From Pedobacter yonginensis (lineage in GTDB: Bacteria; Bacteroidota; Bacteroidia; Sphingobacteriales; Sphingobacteriaceae): a DNA stretch of 64,000 bases. Position numbers and translations under genes: made by a program. The number at the start of each line of letters is the position of its first letter. The stretch's first letter is position 1. The stretch is from NCBI RefSeq assembly GCF_003173595.1, contig NZ_QGNZ01000002.1, forward strand, positions 310,001 to 374,000, in the 5' to 3' direction. Positions 17,501 through 25,075 of the stretch are shown in pieces. The notes under the pieces are model-generated. The model worked only from the letters and a program-made list of their open reading frames with translations, ran no database searches and was not told the DNA's origin.

Positions 17501-17926
17501 CCCGTTTTCATCAACCACTTTTCCGCGGATATCAATATAAGCTCTTAACAATAGTGGTGAGCCATCCACAGATTTACGATGAATAATAATGGTGTTGTTT
17601 TTTATGGTGTAACCAAGAGGTTGTTCGCTAAAGATTTGTCTTAAAGCCTCTTTAATGTCGGTATTTTTAATGTCGATAGTTACAGGTTTGGCTTCTCTTA
17701 AAAGCTCAGTATTGTATAAAAAACTATAGCCAATGCTTTTGTTTAACTTTCGAAAAACTTTAAGTAAGGCTGTATTTTTTTCTGAAAGCGTTACGTTTTG
17801 TGCTCGTGCTCCGTAACTGATTTGAAGAAAGGTGGTGATTAATAAGACAAAAGTCAATTTCATAATCAACAATATTTTAAACAGGCGACCCTTAGGTTGG
17901 GGCAACCATTCGGTATAAAAATTCAT
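14507..17926 (-). CDS. SusC/RagA TonB-linked outer-membrane transporter with STN domain
   Basis: The 1139-residue protein has a signal peptide ending near YGARAQ (residue 43). The STN domain covers ~50-112 (LLREAKPVTIDIKNTDIKEA), a carboxypeptidase-regulatory-like sandwich ~130-210 (GKVVDENGAPMIGASVKVKG), and the plug ~212-330 (NMPVVRVEQSLQGRTSGL; LYIVDGVQVGG). The beta-barrel ends ...FFAGLNVGF. The STN domain marks a transducer that talks to FecR across the periplasm, which agrees with the fecR and sigma genes immediately upstream. It imports oligosaccharides with SusD. Met22 (MKLTFVLLITTF) is an alternative start; the longer N-terminus MNFYTEWLPQPKGR is common in Pedobacter-type SusC. Confidence 0.96.
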   Translation of the reverse strand: MNFYTEWLPQPKGRLFKILLIMKLTFVLLITTFLQISYGARAQNVTLSEKNTALLKVFRKLNKSIGYSFLYNTELLREAKPVTIDIKNTDIKEALRQIFSEQPLGYTIKNNTIIIHRKSVDGSPLLLRAYIDIRGKVVDENGAPMIGASVKVKGSNQGAVTDANGIFVLKTVEDNATLVVSFIGYENKEVKATATGELTIQLAPQAGLLADAVVIGYGTQKKSVVTGAISQVKATDLENMPVVRVEQSLQGRTSGLTITTSSGQPGEGATLRIRGTTSINNSEALYIVDGVQVGGGIDYLNQADIESIEVLKDAASGAIYGARAANGVIIITTKKGNKNGRMSVNYNTYLGTQAPSRKLDLLNATQYATIYNEAEYAKTPGLTTPRFPNPAQYGVGTDWQAAVFNNDARIQNHELSISGGNEKSTYYSSFGYFDQDGIVATSNSQYKRFTARFNSEHQLTKAIKFGQTIGYTRTNSVGVGTNTEYGSPLNRAINIDPITPIVETDPAKYGAAPYIGNPVVRNEAGFPYGISPYAQSEILNPVAALQVAQGNGWSDKVVANAFVEAEIIKGLKVRSQGGVDLAFWGSEGFTPIYYLNSINQTTITSYNRNSNRGLFYSLENTISYNKQIAKHNFTGLIGYSFQKNRGETQGGTKEGIPVTNIKDASLQFPVSRANDVFYGGEYLNTLNSAFARLTYNYDEKYLFTGIIRRDGSSRFGPNNKFGYFPSGSVGWVASREDFFPKNDYVTFVKFRGSYGVVGNDNIGDFRYLSTVSGGRNYTLGTSAGLNNGVSPDALSNPDLKWEQTSSTDIGVDMNLFGNFTLTADWYKKKTTGMLLQIAVPGYVGNAGPIGNIADLSNKGFELELGYTKRFGEFSLKVNANGAFVKNNIDFLGDDKEYLGGQTVTPQSLEITRTKVGYAIGSFYGYRSDGLFQNQAQINNYKNAGGTLIQPNAKPGDIKFVDLNGDGQINNDDREIIGNPTPDFTYGMTFNLAYKGFDLIVLGQGVAGNQIFNALRRFDLPTANYTTSILNRWTGEGTSNTIPRVTLDDTNQNYSRVSSLFLESGSYFRIKTLQVGYSLPKNLIKKAGLDKVRFYVMANNLVTFTKYTGYDPEIGGGSYGVDRGFYPQARTFFAGLNVGF

Positions 17927-17999
17927 ATATTTGGTTATTAGGTTTAGAATAGTTGTATCTCACAATTTTACGATTAGAATAAAGCCTTAATTTTATGGT

Positions 18000-18030
18000 C
18001 GGGAGCGTTGCCGCGCTTCCGATTTTTTTA
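18000..18030. promoter_or_regulatory. Hairpin in the fecR-susC intergenic region
   Basis: CGGGAGCG (18000-18007) pairs with CGCTTCCG (18014-18021) with one G-U pair, followed on the plus strand by ATTTTTTTAG. The genes run on the minus strand, where no U-run follows the stem. It may be an attenuating or processing hairpin in the susC leader rather than a terminator. Confidence 0.45.
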
Positions 18031-18078
18031 GTTAAGCTTTATTCCAAAACATCTTTTTAGGATGATTAAAGTATAGGT

Positions 18079-19257
18079 TTAAGGCATAACTAAAATCCTC
18101 CTTTCTTCAATTTTAAAATGAACGTCGCCTGTAGTTTGCAGCGTTTCCAACACCTCATTAACGCTGTTGAAACGAGATATACGACCTCCAAAAAGTTTAT
18201 TTATTTTCGCTCCGCGGTATTCAATATCTACGTTATACCAACGCGAAATTTTATTCATAATGGTTTCTAAGTTTTCATCATTGAAACTGAAAAAGCCATC
18301 TTTCCAAGTTACTGCCTCCTCGGCATCTACATCTTTAATGATAATTGAAGGTGATGATGCACTGATAATAGATTGCTGACCAGGTCTTAATAAATTTGAG
18401 GTTGAAGCGCTTGTATTTGCCACCCGAACACTTCCTTCGAGCAGGGTGGTTTTACTTGAAGGCTCATCGCTGTATGCATTAATGTTAAAATGCGTTCCCA
18501 GCACCTCTACCTCTTGGTTTCGGTTTGCGCCTAAATTACTCTTAACTTTAAACGGAACACGATTGCCTGCTTTGCTAAGCAACTTGGCTACTTCAAAATA
18601 AGCCTCACCTTTCAACTCAACCACTCTACTGCTTTGATTAAAAACTGCGGGATACTTTAAAGATGATTCTGCATTTAACCAAACCCTTGTGCCATCAGGC
18701 AAATTAACCTGATACTGTCCTCCACGTGGAGTTTCTATGATGTTAAATAAATTTTGTGTTTTCGAAGTAGATAAGGCAGCAACTGTGTAAATCAGCTCGC
18801 CATTTTCTGTTTTGGTAATGTTAATACCAGCCTGTTTTGCAATAATTCCATTGCTGGCATCTGTTAACGAAATCTTTGAACCATCTGCCAGCGTTAATGT
18901 TGCCTTATTTCCACCAGGTTTAATGGCTTTAGAGGTGATTTTGCTGAGATTCTCGTCGGCAGGGATTTGTTTTTGAATTTGGTTTTTAATTACAAAGCCA
19001 ACGAACAAAAGAACCACTGCCGCCGAAGCAACTTTTAACCATAAAGCATATCTTGTTCTTGTTTTTAATTCGGTCTGCTCTTCAATGGCATTCCAGATTT
19101 GATTTTTGGCATCAATTAAATCGGCATGATTTAAGTCAGAATCTTTAGTGGAAAGCTCGGCTAAGTGCCACGACTCTACCAATGCTTTTTCTTGCTCAGT
19201 ACACAGTCCGTCGCTATATTTTTGTAAAAGTTTTTCAACTTCTGCTTTATTCATCAC
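18079..19257 (-). CDS. FecR family anti-sigma factor
   Basis: The 392-residue single-span inner-membrane protein has a cytoplasmic N-terminal domain of ~85 residues (VEKLLQKYSDGLCTEQEKAL) that should bind the sigma factor. A transmembrane helix lies around 84-102 (LWLKVASAAVVLLFVGFVIK). The periplasmic FecR domain includes TPRGGQYQVNLPDGTRVWLN and ELKGEAYFEVA. The C-terminal DUF4974-like part is ISRWYNVDIEYRGAKINKLF and NEVLETLQTTGDVHFKIEER. It relays the signal from the STN-SusC to the sigma factor at 20601-21179. Unusually, a 1.34-kb gap filled with a repeat array separates it from that sigma gene. Confidence 0.95.
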   Translation of the reverse strand: MMNKAEVEKLLQKYSDGLCTEQEKALVESWHLAELSTKDSDLNHADLIDAKNQIWNAIEEQTELKTRTRYALWLKVASAAVVLLFVGFVIKNQIQKQIPADENLSKITSKAIKPGGNKATLTLADGSKISLTDASNGIIAKQAGINITKTENGELIYTVAALSTSKTQNLFNIIETPRGGQYQVNLPDGTRVWLNAESSLKYPAVFNQSSRVVELKGEAYFEVAKLLSKAGNRVPFKVKSNLGANRNQEVEVLGTHFNINAYSDEPSSKTTLLEGSVRVANTSASTSNLLRPGQQSIISASSPSIIIKDVDAEEAVTWKDGFFSFNDENLETIMNKISRWYNVDIEYRGAKINKLFGGRISRFNSVNEVLETLQTTGDVHFKIEERRILVMP

Positions 19258-19380
19258 TACAATATATTTGGCTAATTAGATACATGTAGGTTAAGCAAGG
19301 GCTAGGTAGTAGAGGGAATGAAAATAATTTTTATTTTTTTTATTTTATCTACTGCATTCAAAAGTTTACCGCCATCTGCA

Positions 19381-20556
19381 TGCTGGTTGAGAAATGCTTT
19401 CTCGAACTTTGAGCTGTGGATTTTTAATCCACCCAAAAATTACTTCCAACCCAACATCAAATATTTTTTGGAAATGAACGGCTCGGTGGTTCTTGGCCGA
19501 TGACAGTCCTGTTTTCCGCTAAATCCCCGATAGAAAAATCGGGGGATACCGCTTATGCTGGTCGAGAAATGTTTTCTCGCCTTTGAGCTGTGGATTTTTA
19601 ATCCACCTAAAATTTACTTCCAACGCAACATCAAATATTTTTTGGAAATGAGCGGCTCGGTGGTTCTTGGCCGAATACAGCCCTGTTTTCCGCTAAATCC
19701 CCGATAGAAAAAATCGGGGGATACCGCTTATGCTGGTCGAGAAATGTTTTCTCGATCTTTGAGCTGTGGATTTTTAATCCACCTAAAATTTACTTCCAAC
19801 GCAACATCAAATATTTTTTGGAAATGAGCGGCTCGGTGGTTCTTGGCCGAATACAGCCCTGTTTTCCGCTAAATCCCCGATAGAAAAAATCGGGGGATAC
19901 CGCTTCAACCAGGTTTAAAATTTGCGGTTAAATAAACGCACCATTCGATATGAATCTAATTAAAACGAAATATAACCTTATGCTGGTCGAGAAATGTTTT
20001 CTCGATCTTGGAGCTGTGGATTTTTAATCCACCTGAAATTTACTTCCAACGCACATCAAATATTTTTCGGAAATGAACGGCTCGGTGGTTCTTGGCCGAT
20101 TACGGCCCTGTTTTCCGCTAAATCCCCGATAGAAAAAATCGGGGGATACCGCTCCAATCAGGTTTAAAATTTGCGGTTAAGTAAACGCACCATTCGATAT
20201 GAATCTAATTAAAATGAAATATAACCTTATGCTGGTCGAGAAATGTTTTCTCGACCTTTGAGCTGTGGATTTTTAATCCACCTAAAATTTACTTCCAACG
20301 CAACATCAAGTATTTTTTGGAAATGAACGGATCGGTGGTTCTTGCCCGATTATAGTCCTGTTTTCAAGTGTAGAATTTAGGACTGAGTACATGTATCATT
20401 CGAAATGAATCTAATTAAAACGAAATATAACCTTATGCTGGTCGAGAAATGCTTTCTCGACCTTTGAACTGTGGATTTTTAATCCACCTAAAATTTACTT
20501 CCAACGCAACATCAAATATTTTTTGGGAATGAAGGGTTCGGTGGTTCTTGGCCAAT
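19381..20556. repeat. Six-unit tandem array of hairpin-rich repeats
   Basis: Six copies start with tgctggt(c/t)gagaaatg at 19381, 19556, 19731, 19981, 20230 and 20436 (start-to-start 175, 175, 250, 249, 206 bp). Each unit holds perfect hairpins: TCGAGAAA-TGT-TTTCTCGA and GTGGATT-TTT-AATCCAC. Units 1-5 carry TCCTGTTTTC and units 1-4 also ATCCCCGAT paired with ATCGGGGGAT. The longer units add a ~75-bp module (aggtttaaaatttgcggtta ... attcgatatgaatctaatta). The last two units are shortened or altered. No convincing ORF runs through it. It lies between the sigma gene and fecR, so a sigma-fecR mRNA would carry all of it. Confidence 0.93.
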
Positions 20557-20600
20557 CTGACACCCACCGGATAGATAAATTGCATTAGGCTAACGTGCTC

Positions 20601-21179
20601 TTAAGAAATGAAAAAAACTACTGCAAGAATCAAAAAAGAAGTTAATTTCAATCGCAACACTTTGAGTGCATTACTCATTTGTTTTTTAACGGTTTTATCA
20701 GACAGGTGAAGTAATTGGGCAATTTCCTTTTGAGACAAATGCTGTTGACGGCTCATTTCAAAAATCTGCCGCATTTTAGGAGGCAATAAGCTCACTTCTT
20801 TTTCAATTAAAGAGGCAAATTCCTTTTCCCTGATGTAGTTATCGGTAATACAATCACCGCGATCTACAAATTTTTCAAGCGATTGTAGGTAATTAGACTT
20901 GGATTTATTTTTATCCAACCAATCGAAAATTTTATACCGAACAGCAGTGTATAAATAGGCAGATAATTGCGATTTAATTTTAATGTTCGGATTGCTCCAG
21001 AGATAAACAAAAACTTCCTGAACAATGTCACGAGCATCTTCCCGATCAGAAACCAACTTGCAGGCGTAAATGTAAAGCAAACCATTAAATCGCTCGTAAA
21101 TTTCTTCAAAAGCATACCTGTCCCCGTCTTGCATGAGAGAGAAAAGATCGTTATCAGCTAATGATTTATAGGTTGACAT
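20601..21179 (-). CDS. ECF RNA polymerase sigma factor (FecI-like)
   Basis: The 192-residue sigma-70 factor of the Bacteroidota expansion type has region 2 at AFEEIYERFNGLLYIYACKL and DARDIVQEVFVYLWSNPNIK. Region 4 is at LPPKMRQIFEMSRQQHLSQK with LLHLSDKTVKKQMSNALK (helix-turn-helix). The last 14 residues are strongly hydrophobic (LTSFLILAVVFFIS), which could touch the membrane next to FecR. It is paired with fecR (18079-19257) and the STN-SusC locus, which it should activate when substrate is present. Stop codon and repeat array are separated by only ~45 bp. Confidence 0.95.
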   Translation of the reverse strand: MSTYKSLADNDLFSLMQDGDRYAFEEIYERFNGLLYIYACKLVSDREDARDIVQEVFVYLWSNPNIKIKSQLSAYLYTAVRYKIFDWLDKNKSKSNYLQSLEKFVDRGDCITDNYIREKEFASLIEKEVSLLPPKMRQIFEMSRQQHLSQKEIAQLLHLSDKTVKKQMSNALKVLRLKLTSFLILAVVFFIS

Positions 21180-21304
21180 TTGGTTAGAATGATTAAACGA
21201 ATGTAAGAAATAGTTTAAATTAAATCCTAACTAAATTTTAATATAAAAGTAATTTTAAAACGTTTTAAAAACGCGTATAACCCATTTCACACGCCATTGT
21301 AAAC

Positions 21305-21323
21305 TTCCAATTTATAATTGGAA
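21305..21323. promoter_or_regulatory. Palindromic operator of the ArsR-type regulator
   Basis: TTCCAATT-TAT-AATTGGAA is a perfect inverted repeat with 8-bp arms. It covers the place of the -33 element relative to the -7 box at 21342-21349. This is a classic position for ArsR-family autorepression of the arsR-OYE-pirin genes. Confidence 0.6.
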
Positions 21324-21341
21324 TATCGGGAAAAGTCGATA

Positions 21342-21349
21342 TACATTTG
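21342..21349 (+). promoter_or_regulatory. -7 box of the ArsR-type gene (leaderless mRNA)
   Basis: TACATTTG matches TAnnTTTG and ends four bases before ATG 21354, so transcription should start at the start codon. Confidence 0.6.
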
Positions 21350-21353
21350 CATC

Positions 21354-21656
21354 ATGGATCAAGTAGAAGTATTTAAAGCCCTATCTAATAAAACCCGTTT
21401 ACAAATTTTAAACTGGCTAAAATCGCCAGCCCAGCACTTTCCCGACCAACAAAATGCTGACTTTGAAAATGTGGGGGTTTGCGTTGGGCAGATTCAAATG
21501 AAAAGCGGCTTGTCTCAAAGTACCATTTCCGAATACCTTTCCATTTTACAAAGGGCGGAGCTAATTAACTCTACTCGGGTTGGACAATGGACTTATTACA
21601 AACGTAATGAGGCAGGCTTTAAAGCACTCGAAAAATTAATTAATCAAGAATTATAA
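21354..21656 (+). CDS. ArsR/SmtB family winged-helix regulator
   Basis: The 100-residue repressor begins MDQVEVFKALSNKTRLQILN, the typical ArsR entry. The recognition helix is MKSGLSQSTISEYLSILQRA, and the wing is STRVGQWTYYKRNE. A longer ORF from 21318 is rejected because the -7 box lies inside it. Cysteines are few (one in VGVCVG), so metal sensing is doubtful. A palindrome overlaps its promoter. It is followed 13 bp later by an Old Yellow Enzyme gene and then pirin, so it probably controls a redox or electrophile-response operon. Confidence 0.92.
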   Translation: MDQVEVFKALSNKTRLQILNWLKSPAQHFPDQQNADFENVGVCVGQIQMKSGLSQSTISEYLSILQRAELINSTRVGQWTYYKRNEAGFKALEKLINQEL

Positions 21657-21669
21657 AATAGAATACAAT

Positions 21670-22770
21670 ATGAACACAGATAGCTTATTTAAACCCTTTA
21701 GTTTAAAAACATTACACACCAAAAATAGAATTGTAATGGCACCAATGACGAGATCTTTCTCTCCAAATGGGATCCCAACCGATGATGTTGCTGCCTATTA
21801 TGCAAAACGAGCAGAAGGCGAAGTTGGCTTAATTCTATCAGAAGGTACGGTAATTAACAGACCATCTTCTTCTGCAGACCCAAACATTCCGCATTTTTAT
21901 GGCGAACAGGCTTTAGCCGGATGGAAAAAGGTAATTAATGATGTTCACACAGCAGGCGGCCAAATGGGCCCGCAAATTTGGCATCAAGGCATATCAGCAA
22001 ACCATGCATCTGGTTGGTTACCAAGCACACCTTTTGAGGGCCCATCAAGCCTAAATAGCCCTGGCTTTGAAAACGGAGTTCCAATGACAGATGTAGCTAT
22101 TGCAGATACCATTGCGGCATTTGGACAAGCCGCTGCAGATGCAAAAGCGTTAGGGTTTGATACCGTTGAAATTCATGGTGCACACCAATATTTAATTGAT
22201 CAGTTTTTCTGGGATGCCACAAATAATCGTACCGATATTTACGGTGGTAAAACCTTGGCAGAACGTACCCGTTTCGCTGTTGAGGTAATTAAGGAAGTGC
22301 GTAAACGAGTTGGCGAAGATTTCGCTTTGATTATCCGCCTATCTCAATTCAAGCCAGCAGCTTACGACTTTAAATTGGCTAAAAACGAAAATGAGATGGA
22401 ACAATGGTTAACCCCAATGGCCGAAGCTGGAATCGATATTTTCCACTGCTCGCAACGTCGCTTTTGGGAACCAGAGTTTGAAACATCAGATTTAAACTTT
22501 GCAGGTTGGGCTAAAAAATTAACAGGCAAGGCTACAATCTCTGTAGGTTCTGTTGGCTTAGATGGCGATTTCTTCGGCGCCTTTGCGGGACAAAGTTCTC
22601 AACCCAGCTCCTTGGATGAATTGGTACACAGAATGGATCGTGGCGATTTTGATCTGGTAGCCGTTGGCAGACCACTTTTAGCCGATCCAAATTGGGTAGA
22701 AAAAATTAAAAATAACCGCACAAGCGAGTTAAAGGGTTTCACTAAAGAAGCTTTGGCTGAATTAGTTTAA
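21670..22770 (+). CDS. NADH:flavin oxidoreductase, Old Yellow Enzyme family
   Basis: The 366-residue FMN-dependent TIM-barrel enoate reductase resembles the NemA/XenB group. Visible marks are NRIVMAPMTRSFSPNGIP (FMN-binding start), QIWHQG, and the substrate-anion pair H169/H172 in EIHGAHQYLIDQFFWDATNN. YGG...RTRFAVEVIKEVRK and the phosphate-binding GRPLLADPNW also fit. It reduces activated C=C bonds or nitro groups with NAD(P)H; the physiological substrate is unknown. It directly follows the ArsR-type regulator and probably shares its promoter. The length is normal for the family. Confidence 0.95.
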   Translation: MNTDSLFKPFSLKTLHTKNRIVMAPMTRSFSPNGIPTDDVAAYYAKRAEGEVGLILSEGTVINRPSSSADPNIPHFYGEQALAGWKKVINDVHTAGGQMGPQIWHQGISANHASGWLPSTPFEGPSSLNSPGFENGVPMTDVAIADTIAAFGQAAADAKALGFDTVEIHGAHQYLIDQFFWDATNNRTDIYGGKTLAERTRFAVEVIKEVRKRVGEDFALIIRLSQFKPAAYDFKLAKNENEMEQWLTPMAEAGIDIFHCSQRRFWEPEFETSDLNFAGWAKKLTGKATISVGSVGLDGDFFGAFAGQSSQPSSLDELVHRMDRGDFDLVAVGRPLLADPNWVEKIKNNRTSELKGFTKEALAELV

Positions 22771-22977
22771 TTTCCTTTATCCAACTACAAGCAGTGCATC
22801 GAAATGCCTCCAAAAAAGCTAAACACTTTTAGGGGGCATTTTTTGCTTCCGAGCCCCTTGTTTTACTGGGCGATAAAGTTGACTGAAACCAACCCGTCTG
22901 TTAAAATTTCAGCACTCCAATCTGCCAATAATCGTACATTTTCATTAAATTGTCCTCAGAAAAGCAATCCCAAAATC

Positions 22978-23865
22978 ATGTCGAATATTAAACTTATTAT
23001 CGAAGAAAGACCTGCAAATATTGGCAATTTTATGGTGGGTAGATTGTTGCCCTTCCGCGAAAAAAGAATGGTTGGTCCTTTCGCTTTTATCGATCACATG
23101 GGGCCAGCAGCAATGAAAGATCATCAAAACCTCGATGTACCTCCCCACCCACACATTGGGCTTTCTACCCTAACCTTTTTATTTGAAGGCGAGATAACGC
23201 ATAAAGACAGCCTAGGTTCTGATGTCGTTATCAAACCCGGTCAAGTAAATTGGATGACTTCTGGAAGCGGCATCGTGCATTCAGAACGAACACCAGATTA
23301 CCTTCGCCATACTGATAAAATGCTACATGGCTTGCAGATTTGGGTGGCACTTCCAAAAAATCTCGAGCAAATGGATCCTTCATTTTTTCATGCCGATGAA
23401 GCAGAAATTCCGAGTTGGACCGAGAATGACGTAAATTTTAAACTCATGGCTGGTGAGGCTTTTGGCCGAAAATCGCCAGTTCCGGTTTATAGCCCCTTAT
23501 ATTTTCTAGAGTTAAAAAGCACCAATCGACAAAAAATTAACATAGGCAATAATCTTTTCGGGGAAAGTGCATTGTACATTTTGGAGGGCGCGATTGAAAG
23601 CGACGGTCATTTATACGAACCCAAATTAATTTTAATTGCAAATGACGCAAGGCTTTGTGAATTTACCATGCACGAGAACACAACCATTTATATTTTTGGT
23701 GGCGATGCCTTTCCAGAAGAGCGATTTATTTATTGGAATTTTGTTGCATCCGATAGAGTATTAATCGAAAATGCGAAGACCAAATGGCTAGAGCAAACTT
23801 TTAAACCCGTTCCTGGAGAAACTGATTTTGTGCCGCTACCAAATCAAAATGCACCTAAGCATTAA
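22978..23865 (+). CDS. Pirin family protein
   Basis: This bicupin protein is 295 residues from ATG 22978. The upstream extension to 22804 does not look like pirin sequence, so the later start is chosen. The metal ligands of pirin are all present: H57 and H59 in PPHPHIG, then H101 and E103 in GSGIVHSE. The C-terminal pirin_C cupin follows (SPLYFLELKSTNRQKINIG). Bacterial pirins may act as quercetinases or as redox-linked regulators; which applies here cannot be decided. It follows the Old Yellow Enzyme gene by ~210 bp and is probably part of the same stress-related unit. Confidence 0.93.
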   Translation: MSNIKLIIEERPANIGNFMVGRLLPFREKRMVGPFAFIDHMGPAAMKDHQNLDVPPHPHIGLSTLTFLFEGEITHKDSLGSDVVIKPGQVNWMTSGSGIVHSERTPDYLRHTDKMLHGLQIWVALPKNLEQMDPSFFHADEAEIPSWTENDVNFKLMAGEAFGRKSPVPVYSPLYFLELKSTNRQKINIGNNLFGESALYILEGAIESDGHLYEPKLILIANDARLCEFTMHENTTIYIFGGDAFPEERFIYWNFVASDRVLIENAKTKWLEQTFKPVPGETDFVPLPNQNAPKH

Positions 23866-23878
23866 AACTAGCTTACTT

Positions 23879-25075
23879 TCAGTTCTTCTTAAACAAATTT
23901 ATATTCAACGAAACAGCTAGCCCTGTAGATGACAATTTCGAGTTTCCATAACCAATATCAGTTAACGGAATTTTCATAAATGGCCTTGCGCTAATGCTTA
24001 GGTTGTTGTTTATCTTGTGCTGAAACTCTATTCCAACATTTGCGATGCCTAAATAATGCTGGTTTTGATTTTTCACCTCATAATCTAACGGCTTCTGATA
24101 TTCATCTGCGTAGGTATAACTGTATTTTTCTTTCAGCATTAAATAACTGGATAATCCTGTACTTACCGTAATTGAATTTCTATTATTATCAAATACTTTA
24201 TAATTTACGTTTAAAGGAACATCAATTACATCGCAGTTTGCATGTACATTGGTTGGATTTTCCTTAAAAACGTAGCTAGAATTGGGTCTGTATAAGCTAA
24301 AATCAGAATCGTAAATCTTTTTTGCATAGCCTGCGCCCGATGTTATGCTTAGTCTTTTGGTTAAGAATAAGGTTAACTCTGCACCTAAACTTGCACTTAA
24401 ATTACTTTTGCCTGATGCTTGTACGCTGGTAAGATCTGGTGCAGCCAATATACTTAACACCAATCTCGGTTTAGTTTTGGAAACAGGATCAAATGCCTTA
24501 TCAATCCTAGTGCGCTTAATATTTGTTACCAGCACTTGATTTTTAAACTGAACAGGATTAACTGAGGAAAGTAAAATCGAATTGTAGGACAAGCTGGCCA
24601 ATGAACTTCCAGATTTAATCTCAGTCGATAATGCTAATTCATCCTCATTTAGAGTTTTGTTAAAATCTTTACCAAAAGCTGGCTGAGGGTTCAAATTGGA
24701 TATACCCTCAACGCCAAAGGGGGCTAAATTTTGTTTTTCAGCAATGCTTGTATTCTTTACCGAATCATTTGCCTGCCCTCCCGAGTCTTTTGGATTTGAA
24801 GGATTAATTTTTTCACGATCAGCAGTTTTCTTACCCTTAACCTCAACCACAAGCTTTTGCTTGCCATGATCATCATCATTTCGCATAATGAAGAATACAA
24901 CAATGATCATTGCAGCAACACCAGCTACTGCCGCAAACCAAATTGGTGCCATCCTTCTTTTTGTATTGGGATGGAGTTTTTGTTCTAGATCCTCCCAATC
25001 CAAATCATTAAAAGGAATATTTGGACTTCCCAGTCCCTCCTTAAATAATTTATCTATATCTCTTCCCGCTCTCAT
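23879..25075 (-). CDS. Membrane-anchored protein with C-terminal beta-barrel domain
   Basis: The 398-residue protein has a cytoplasmic N-terminus of ~42 residues, one transmembrane helix around 44-64 (PIWFAAVAGVAAMIIVVFFI) and a Ser/Asn-rich linker. Its C-terminal ~200 residues have the alternating pattern of an outer-membrane beta-barrel (PorT-like; LGAELTLFLTKRLSITSGAG, ending GLAVSLNINLFKKN). Its start overlaps the stop of the sigma gene by one base (TAATG), so the two are translationally linked. The short N-terminus could be the anti-sigma part. Such sigma-plus-barrel pairs recur in Bacteroidota; function is not established. Confidence 0.8.
   Translation of the reverse strand: MRAGRDIDKLFKEGLGSPNIPFNDLDWEDLEQKLHPNTKRRMAPIWFAAVAGVAAMIIVVFFIMRNDDDHGKQKLVVEVKGKKTADREKINPSNPKDSGGQANDSVKNTSIAEKQNLAPFGVEGISNLNPQPAFGKDFNKTLNEDELALSTEIKSGSSLASLSYNSILLSSVNPVQFKNQVLVTNIKRTRIDKAFDPVSKTKPRLVLSILAAPDLTSVQASGKSNLSASLGAELTLFLTKRLSITSGAGYAKKIYDSDFSLYRPNSSYVFKENPTNVHANCDVIDVPLNVNYKVFDNNRNSITVSTGLSSYLMLKEKYSYTYADEYQKPLDYEVKNQNQHYLGIANVGIEFQHKINNNLSISARPFMKIPLTDIGYGNSKLSSTGLAVSLNINLFKKN

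Noticed and set aside
19318..19503. Plus-strand 61-codon ORF at the array edge
   Set aside because: It runs through the first repeat unit and its hairpins; the other units do not keep the frame, so it is fortuitous.
19381..20556. CRISPR-like array
   Set aside because: Units are 175-250 bp, nearly identical throughout rather than short repeats with unique spacers, and no cas gene is near.
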